DNA of 10,851 nucleotides, from the NCBI GenBank assembly GCA_964463325.1, contig CAYXBY010000050.1:1-10851 (forward strand), read 5' to 3'. Made by a program: the position numbers and the translations under genes. The DNA is from UMGS1002 sp964463325. GTDB taxonomy: Bacteria; Bacillota; Clostridia; Oscillospirales; CAG-272. The notes below the pieces were generated by a model, which was given only the letters and a program-made list of their open reading frames with translations, was not told the DNA's origin and ran no database searches. Positions 6,394 through 10,851 of the stretch are shown here, piece after piece (position 1 is the stretch's first letter; the number at the start of each line of letters is the position of its first letter).

Positions 6394-7935
6394 ATGAATT
6401 ACAAAAAGCTCGGTCGGCTGCTCGGCAAGATAATGATACTTGAGAGCATTCTCATGGTGGCGCCGCTTGCCGTCAGCCTGATATACCGCGAGGACGTGCG
6501 CCACATACTGGCCTTTCTCATCCCCGCCGCGGCGCTGGCGGGTCTCGGACTTATGGCACAGCTGCTGCGTCCCACGCGCGACACCTTTTACCAAAAGGAG
6601 GGCTTCGCGCTGACGGCACTGGTGTGGATAGTCATGACGCTGTTCGGCGCCATCCCCTTCGTGCTCAGCGGCGACGTGCCGAATTATATCGACGCCTGCT
6701 TTGAGATAATGTCCGGCTTTACGACAACAGGCTCCAGCATCATCCCCGATATCACGGCGATATCGCACTCAATTCTGTTCTGGCGCAGCCTCTCGCACTG
6801 GATCGGCGGCATGGGGATACTGGTGTTCGTGCTGATATTCATCCCCGAGAGCAACGAGGGCTCCTCCATGCACCTGCTGCGCGCCGAGAGCCCGGGGCCC
6901 CAGGTGGGCAAGCTGGTCTCCAAAATGAAGGTGACCACCCGCATACTCTACCTCATCTACCTCGGCATGACGGTGCTTGAGGTCATAATACTTATGCTTG
7001 ACAAGCCCATCCCCGGCTACGAGAACGAAAAGCTGTTTTTCAGTCTGCTGACCACCTTTGGCTGTGCCGGCACCGGCGGCTTTGGCTTCATCCCGGGCAG
7101 CATGGAGCTGTTCCACCCATTTTCGCAGTACGTCATCTCGATATTCCTCATTCTGTTCGGCTGCAACTTCGCGCTGTACTATCTAATACTCATCGGCCGA
7201 CTGCGCGACGTGCTGCGCAGCGAGGAATTCAAGAGCTACTTCATCATTCTCGGCTCGGCGGTGGCGCTGGTGTTTATCAGCCTTGTGTGGCGCTTTGAGT
7301 CCTTCCCGCAGACATATACCACCGAGGAGGCCTTCCGCCATTCGCTGTTCCAGGTGGCCTCGCTCATAACGACGGCGGGCTACACCACCACCGACTTTGA
7401 CGTCTGGCCGATGTTAGCCAAAACGGCGCTGTTCGTTGTCATGTTTATTGGCGCCATGGCGGGCTCAACGTCGGGAGGCATCAAGGTGTCGCGAATTGTT
7501 ATCGCCGTCAAGGGAGCATATATCAATGTAAGAAAGCTCATCAACCCGCGCTATGTCCCCAAGGCGAAATTTGAGGGCAAGAGCCTTGAGGAGAGGACGA
7601 TTGGCGATGTTTTCGCCTTTATCACCATGTATTTCTTCATTCTGATCGTCGTAGTGCTGCTGCTGGCCTTCGACCCCATCAACGGTGAGCTGGTGACGGT
7701 GGTGTCCGATGCGAGCGAGTACACCGTCAAGCACGGCCTCTTCAGCAATTTCTCGGCCGCGCTGACCTGCATTTCAAACGTCGGCCCCGCCTTTGAGGCC
7801 GTCGGACCCTATTGCAGCTTTGCCGGCTACAGCGCCTTCTCCAAAATAGTGCTGATGCTGACCATGCTGCTCGGCAGGCTGGGAATACTGCCCGTGCTCA
7901 TACTCTTCAGCCCCAAGACCTGGAAAAGAACATAG
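6394..7935 (+). CDS. trkH: Trk potassium uptake system, membrane channel subunit TrkH
   Basis: This 513-residue polytopic membrane protein is the K+-translocating subunit that works with TrkA. It has the four-fold pore-loop plan of the SKT superfamily, and all four filter segments can be found: GFTTTGSS (108-115), TFGCAGTGGFG (221-231), ITTAGYTTTDF (325-335) and CISNVGPAFEAVG (459-471). AGSTSGGIKVSR (356-367) is the conserved segment after the third pore loop, in the region known in TrkH to form the intramembrane gating loop. The length is in the usual range for TrkH and larger than for KtrB. The ATG has only a weak AAGG-like site (6378-6382), so coupling to trkA translation is likely. A strong terminator follows the stop, so trkA and trkH form a closed two-gene unit. 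Confidence 0.96.
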   Translation: MNYKKLGRLLGKIMILESILMVAPLAVSLIYREDVRHILAFLIPAAALAGLGLMAQLLRPTRDTFYQKEGFALTALVWIVMTLFGAIPFVLSGDVPNYIDACFEIMSGFTTTGSSIIPDITAISHSILFWRSLSHWIGGMGILVFVLIFIPESNEGSSMHLLRAESPGPQVGKLVSKMKVTTRILYLIYLGMTVLEVIILMLDKPIPGYENEKLFFSLLTTFGCAGTGGFGFIPGSMELFHPFSQYVISIFLILFGCNFALYYLILIGRLRDVLRSEEFKSYFIILGSAVALVFISLVWRFESFPQTYTTEEAFRHSLFQVASLITTAGYTTTDFDVWPMLAKTALFVVMFIGAMAGSTSGGIKVSRIVIAVKGAYINVRKLINPRYVPKAKFEGKSLEERTIGDVFAFITMYFFILIVVVLLLAFDPINGELVTVVSDASEYTVKHGLFSNFSAALTCISNVGPAFEAVGPYCSFAGYSAFSKIVLMLTMLLGRLGILPVLILFSPKTWKRT

Positions 7936-7942
7936 CCCCTCC

Positions 7943-7986
7943 CCGGTGCACCCGGCGCCCGAAGCGCCCCGTGCACCGGTCTTTTT
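7943..7986 (+). terminator. Rho-independent terminator of trkAH
   Basis: CCGGTGCAC (7943-7951) pairs perfectly with GTGCACCGG (7971-7979), and an inner GGCGC/GCGCC stem extends the structure. It is followed by TCTTTTT (7980-7986). It begins 8 bp after the trkH stop codon and separates this unit from the next promoter. Confidence 0.93.
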
Positions 7987-8024
7987 GTTCGACACATTTT
8001 TTTACATTTTTCTTCAAAAAGCTA

Positions 8025-8053
8025 TTGAAAAATCGAGGTGAGTGTGCTATAAT
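8025..8053 (+). promoter_or_regulatory. Promoter of the cofE-like / alaA unit, extended -10
   Basis: TTGAAA (8025-8030), a 17-bp spacer and a perfect TATAAT (8048-8053) preceded by TGC make a strong sigma-A promoter. The start is expected near 8060, giving a leader of about 63 nt. The 11 bases TGTGCTATAAT are identical to those around the pepF -10. Confidence 0.85.
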
Positions 8054-8060
8054 CGTAAGA

Positions 8061-8083
8061 TGGGAGTTGAGTTTCAAATCCCA
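8061..8083 (+). other. Hairpin at the 5' end of the cofE-like / alaA mRNA
   Basis: TGGGA (8061-8065) pairs with TCCCA (8079-8083), and inside it TTGA pairs with TCAA around a GTT loop, with one G/A mismatch between the two stems. It sits at the predicted transcript start, where such stems can protect mRNA from 5' decay. No terminator follows and no known riboswitch class is recognised in the remaining 39 nt. Confidence 0.4.
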
Positions 8084-8109
8084 AAACAGTAAATTCTCAA
8101 TATTCGTAT

Positions 8110-8115
8110 GGAGAG
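8110..8115 (+). promoter_or_regulatory. Ribosome binding site deciding the cofE-like start
   Basis: GGAGAG lies 7 nt before the ATG at 8123. The ATG at 8108 overlaps this site and has no ribosome site of its own, so the shorter start is preferred. Confidence 0.8.
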
Positions 8116-8122
8116 CTTGATT

Positions 8123-9322
8123 ATGGAAAACAAAAAAAGATTGGTCGGGACGGTGTCCCGCGGTATTCGTTGCCCCATCATTCGCAAAGGCGATGACCTG
8201 GCGGAGATAGTGACTGACAGCGTGCTTGCAGCCGCACAGTCCGAGGGCTTTGAGCTTGCTGATAAGGATGTTATATCCATCACAGAGTCTATCGTGGCGC
8301 GCGCTCAGGGCAATTACGCGACGGTGGACGATATCGCCGCGGATGTCCGCGCGAAGCTGGGCGGTGGCACCATCGGTGTCATTTTCCCCATTCTGTCGCG
8401 CAACCGTTTTGCCATCTGCCTGCGCGGCATCGCCAAGGGGGCAAAAAAGGTCGTGCTCATGCTCAGCTACCCCTCTGACGAGGTAGGCAATGAGCTGGTC
8501 AGCCTTGACCGCGTCGACGAGGCAGGCGTCAACCCCTACTCCGACGTGCTGACGCTGGAGCGCTATCGCGAGCTGTTCGGCGTTGTCAAGCATGAGTTCA
8601 CCGGCGTTGACTACGTTGATTATTATGCCGAGCTCATTCGCCAGAGCGGCGCCGAGGTCGAGATAATATTCGCCAACCAGCCCCGCGCCATTCTGCCCTA
8701 TGCAGACCATATCCTCACCTGCGATATCCATACCCGCGCCCGCACCAAGCGCATACTGCGTGCCGCCGGTGCCAAGGTCGTGCTGGGCCTTGACGACATA
8801 CTCACATCACCCGTGAACGGCAGCGGCTGCAACGAAAGGTACGGCCTGCTGGGCTCCAACAAGTCGACCGAGGACACCATCAAGCTGTTCCCGCGCGACT
8901 GCCAGGGGCTGGTGCTCGACATTCAGGCTCGCATACTCAAGGCCACCGGCAAGCATGTTGAGGTCATGGTCTACGGCGACGGCGCCTTTAAGGATCCCAA
9001 GGGCAAGATCTGGGAGCTGGCTGACCCGGTCGTGTCCCCCGCCTTCACCGACGGTCTGATCGGCACTCCCAACGAGCTCAAGCTCAAGTATCTGGCCGAC
9101 AACGACTTCAAGGAGCTGTCGGGCGAGGAGCTGCGCGAGGCCATTTCGGCCAGCATCCGCGCCAAGAGCGGCAGCCTGGTGGGACAGATGCAGTCTCAGG
9201 GCACCACGCCGCGTCAGCTGACCGACCTTATCGGCTCGCTGTGCGACCTTACCTCGGGCTCGGGCGACAAGGGCACGCCTGTCGTGCTCGTCCAGGGCTA
9301 CTTTGATAACTACACCAACTAA
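8123..9322 (+). CDS. CofE-like protein (F420-0:gamma-glutamyl ligase family), function unassigned
   Basis: This 399-residue soluble protein resembles the CofE family (PF01996), whose archaeal and actinobacterial members add L-glutamate to coenzyme F420-0 using GTP. The likeness is clearest at the N-terminus: PIIRKGDDLAEIV (18-30), then DKDVISITESIVARAQGNY (47-65), which matches the CofE pattern of a GD-D-LAE segment followed by a strand and a SK/AEG-type loop. The C-terminal part has TGKHVEVMVYGDGAF (275-289), where CofE has a metal-binding TDTNG-like loop, and GTPVVLVQGY (384-393), like the CofE GIPAVVVRGL ending. It is about 150 residues longer than classical CofE (near 250), with the extra sequence in the middle (about 105-260). 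F420 is not expected in this kind of bacterium, so a different gamma-glutamyl or amide ligation is possible. It shares a promoter with alaA, 14 bp downstream, whose enzyme uses glutamate. The family call is fair; the substrate is unknown. Confidence 0.78.
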   Translation: MENKKRLVGTVSRGIRCPIIRKGDDLAEIVTDSVLAAAQSEGFELADKDVISITESIVARAQGNYATVDDIAADVRAKLGGGTIGVIFPILSRNRFAICLRGIAKGAKKVVLMLSYPSDEVGNELVSLDRVDEAGVNPYSDVLTLERYRELFGVVKHEFTGVDYVDYYAELIRQSGAEVEIIFANQPRAILPYADHILTCDIHTRARTKRILRAAGAKVVLGLDDILTSPVNGSGCNERYGLLGSNKSTEDTIKLFPRDCQGLVLDIQARILKATGKHVEVMVYGDGAFKDPKGKIWELADPVVSPAFTDGLIGTPNELKLKYLADNDFKELSGEELREAISASIRAKSGSLVGQMQSQGTTPRQLTDLIGSLCDLTSGSGDKGTPVVLVQGYFDNYTN

Positions 9323-9336
9323 GAAAGCATTTTATC

Positions 9337-10554
9337 ATGAGAGATTTCGACAAATCATCCAAGCTTGAGCGTGTCAGCTACGGCATTCGTGGCAAGGAAT
9401 ACGACGAAGCCTGCCGCATGGAGGCCGATGGTATTGACCTGATCAAGCTGAATATCGGCAATCCCGCGCCGCACGGACTGATGGCTCCGGACGAGATAAT
9501 TGTCGATATGATATACAACCTCAAGTCGACCGAGGGCTATTCCGATTCCAAGGGAATGTTCTCGGCGCGCAAGGCGATAATGCAGTATTGCCAGCTCAAA
9601 AAAATACCCAACGTCGGCATTGACGATATCTTTACCGGCAACGGCGTCAGCGAGCTGATCACCATGTCCATGCAGGGTCTGCTCGACCATGGCGACGAGG
9701 TGCTCGTTCCCGCGCCCGACTACTCGCTTTGGACAGCGTCGGTCTCGCTGGCCGGCGGCACGCCCGTGCACTATATCTGCGACGAGGCCAACCACTGGAA
9801 TCCCGATCTTGACGACATCCGCGCCAAGGTCACGCCCAACACCAAGGGCATTGTCGTCATCAACCCGAACAACCCCACCGGCGTGCTGTATTCCCGCGAG
9901 ACGCTGGAGGGCATTGTGGCCATCGCGCGCGAATTTGGGCTGATACTGTTTGCCGACGAGATATATGACCGGCTTGTCATGGACGGACTGGAGCACATTG
10001 CGCTGGCCTCGCTGGCGCCCGACCTGCTGACGGTCAGCTTTAACGGGCTGTCCAAATCGCACCGTGTGGCGGGCTTCCGCTGCGGCTGGATGTGCCTGGC
10101 CGGCGATAAGAGTCACGCGCAGGGCTACATTGACGGTCTCAATCTGCTGGCCAAGATGCGTCTGTGCTCCAACGTCCCCGGGCAGAGCATTATTCAAACT
10201 GCGCTGGGCGGCTATCAGTCATGTGACGAATATCTGCGTCCGGGCGGACGCATATACGATCAGCGCGAGTACATCTACAAGGCGCTCAACGACATTCCCG
10301 GCATTTCGGCGGTGCGTCCCGACGCGGCCTTCTACATTTTCCCGCGCATCGATCTTGATTATTATGACATCGAAGACGATCAGCAGTTCGCGCTTGAGCT
10401 GCTGCGCCAGAAAAAGGTGCTGGTCACGCGCGGCACCGGCTTCAACTGGGGCAAGCCGGATCATTTCCGCATAGTTTACCTGCCCGACATAGTCAAGCTG
10501 GAGGAGGCCATCAAGCGGCTGACCGAATATCTCGAGACCAAGCGCCGCAGGTGA
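9337..10554 (+). CDS. alaA: Glutamate-pyruvate aminotransferase AlaA (class I/II, PLP-dependent)
   Basis: This 405-residue PLP enzyme is collinear with E. coli AlaA, which interconverts pyruvate + glutamate and alanine + 2-oxoglutarate and is a main route to L-alanine. The start SSKLERVSYGIRG and the segments LNIGNPAPHG (38-47), YSDSKGMFSARKAIMQY (68-84), GNGVSEL (101-107) and VPAPDYSLWTASVSL (124-138) match that subfamily closely. Cofactor and substrate residues are present: INPNNPTG (175-182, with N179), ADEIYD (206-211, with D207), the Schiff-base lysine K240 in NGLSKSHRVAGFR, and the carboxylate-binding R378 in DHFRIV. There is no signal peptide. The ribosome site is weak (AGAAAG, 9322-9327), suggesting partial coupling to the cofE-like gene 14 bp upstream. 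The coding region stops only 6 bp before the repeat array. Substrate range may include other 2-oxo acids. Confidence 0.94.
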   Translation: MRDFDKSSKLERVSYGIRGKEYDEACRMEADGIDLIKLNIGNPAPHGLMAPDEIIVDMIYNLKSTEGYSDSKGMFSARKAIMQYCQLKKIPNVGIDDIFTGNGVSELITMSMQGLLDHGDEVLVPAPDYSLWTASVSLAGGTPVHYICDEANHWNPDLDDIRAKVTPNTKGIVVINPNNPTGVLYSRETLEGIVAIAREFGLILFADEIYDRLVMDGLEHIALASLAPDLLTVSFNGLSKSHRVAGFRCGWMCLAGDKSHAQGYIDGLNLLAKMRLCSNVPGQSIIQTALGGYQSCDEYLRPGGRIYDQREYIYKALNDIPGISAVRPDAAFYIFPRIDLDYYDIEDDQQFALELLRQKKVLVTRGTGFNWGKPDHFRIVYLPDIVKLEEAIKRLTEYLETKRRR

Positions 10555-10560
10555 TATGAT

Positions 10561-10672
10561 TACAGGGCTCCGCCCTGCAAACGCAAGCTCATACAGGGCT
10601 CCGCCCTGCAAACGCAAGCTCATACAGGGCTCCGCCCTGCAAACGCAAGCTCATACAGGGCTTCGCCCTGTA
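10561..10672 (+). repeat. 31-bp hairpin repeat array, right copy (3 units plus a diverged fourth)
   Basis: Three identical 31-bp units start at 10561, 10592 and 10623; a shortened fourth starts at 10654. Each begins TACAGGGCTCCGCCCTGCAA and forms a CAGGGC/GCCCTG stem. In the fourth the loop is TTC and the stem extends to eight pairs, TACAGGGC/GCCCTGTA. The units directly abut with no spacers. The array starts 6 bp after the alaA stop and reads the same way relative to alaA as the left array does to pepF. Because 31 is not a multiple of three, one open frame runs through all copies in three frames; it is not a gene. Confidence 0.95.
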
Positions 10673-10725
10673 CCCGCCGGGGTGCTTTTGAAAAAGCACC
10701 CCGGACCCCGCAAAACTTTCAAACA
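10673..10725 (+). repeat. Perfect palindrome joined to the repeat array (dispersed-element type)
   Basis: CCGGGGTGCTTTT (10677-10689) and AAAAGCACCCCGG (10692-10704) are perfect inverted arms of 13 bp with only GA between them. In RNA this would be a 12-pair stem with a TGAA loop. It is followed by ACCCCGCAAAACTTTC. From memory, similar hairpin-plus-tail sequences recur between genes in Oscillospiraceae, so this is probably a genome-wide interspersed element; I cannot confirm this here. The right boundary is approximate. Confidence 0.7.
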
Positions 10726-10742
10726 ATTTGGAAATAAGAAAT

Positions 10743-10793
10743 CCGGTTAGAGTGGAGAACGTGTAGAGCGTTCATAGTTCTAACCGGTTTTTT
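10743..10793 (+). terminator. Two-tier hairpin with T6 tract, terminator-like
   Basis: CCGGTTAGA (10743-10751) pairs with TCTAACCGG (10779-10787). Inside, GAACG (10757-10761) pairs with CGTTC (10769-10773) around a 7-nt loop, with a symmetric 5x5 internal loop between the stems. Six T follow (10788-10793). It could end alaA transcripts that pass through the repeats. The long hairpin with an internal loop is also compatible with an attenuator or a small structured RNA belonging to the next locus. Confidence 0.65.
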
Positions 10794-10819
10794 GAGGTTT
10801 TGGACTGTTATACTATAAG
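10792..10819 (+). promoter_or_regulatory. Possible weak promoter at the right edge
   Basis: TTGAGG (10792-10797), a 16-bp spacer and TATAAG (10814-10819) resemble a sigma-A promoter, and an alternative -10, TATACT, lies at 10809-10814. It overlaps the T-tract of the preceding hairpin. Nothing coding is recognisable in the remaining 32 bp, so its target would lie beyond the window. Confidence 0.3.
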
Positions 10820-10851
10820 TAGAGTCGACAAACACCCAAAGATATGATACA

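Noticed and set aside
7907..8731. A 274-codon minus-strand frame across the trkH end and the cofE-like gene
   Set aside because: It runs through a strong terminator and promoter of the plus strand, and its composition is that of an antisense frame.
9355..10197. A 280-codon minus-strand frame opposite alaA
   Set aside because: alaA on the plus strand has all PLP-enzyme motifs in order; the antisense frame has no motif and no ribosome site.
10561..10672. CRISPR array
   Set aside because: The units are directly adjacent at a 31-bp period with no spacers, and no cas genes are present.
10556..10750. A 64-codon frame through the repeat array
   Set aside because: It only translates the 31-bp repeat in three successive frames and then the palindrome. 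Similar peptides appear wherever the repeat is read, for example from position 23 and on the minus strand from 10623.

Overview
The window looks like chromosomal DNA of a fairly GC-rich, low-redundancy Clostridia genome, most likely a gut Oscillospiraceae/Ruminococcaceae-type bacterium. This rests on the gene types (PepF, a Clostridia-style sigma/anti-sigma pair, a CofE-like protein, AlaA), strong GGAGG-type ribosome sites, and a tail of dispersed GC-rich hairpin repeats that I associate with such genomes. The placement is an inference, not a marker-gene assignment. Eight protein-coding genes fill nearly all of the window. No RNA genes, phage genes, transposase or CRISPR array were seen.

Left half, minus strand (positions 4794 down to 79): a three-gene operon encodes an ECF-like sigma-70 factor, a membrane anti-sigma-like protein overlapping it by ATGA, and a YfbK-type von Willebrand factor A lipoprotein 14 bp further on. 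The peptidase gene pepF follows, with its own strong promoter in the short gap. The first three genes look like one signalling unit: cytoplasmic sigma factor, membrane-held regulator, and surface-anchored metal-binding adhesion-type protein.

Right half, plus strand: a divergent intergenic region (4783-5020) carries back-to-back promoters. A textbook TTGACA-17-TATAAA promoter drives trkA and trkH, which together form a complete K+ uptake system (regulatory NAD-binding ring plus membrane channel subunit). A strong intrinsic terminator ends that unit at about 7986. A second strong promoter (TTGAAA-17-TATAAT, extended -10) then drives a two-gene unit: a long CofE-like (F420 gamma-glutamyl ligase family) protein of unassigned function, and AlaA, the glutamate-pyruvate aminotransferase.

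Edges: both ends of the block carry the same 31-bp hairpin-forming repeat, about 1.7 copies at the left and three copies plus a diverged fourth at the right. The two arrays are inverted relative to each other, so each lies just downstream of a stop codon (pepF at left, alaA at right) and reads the same way relative to transcription. The right array runs into a perfect 13-bp-arm palindrome and then a terminator-like structured hairpin with a T6 tract. The most interesting items are this 3'-end-associated repeat system and the CofE-like/alaA pair. I did not find a clearly new multi-gene defence or mobile system.
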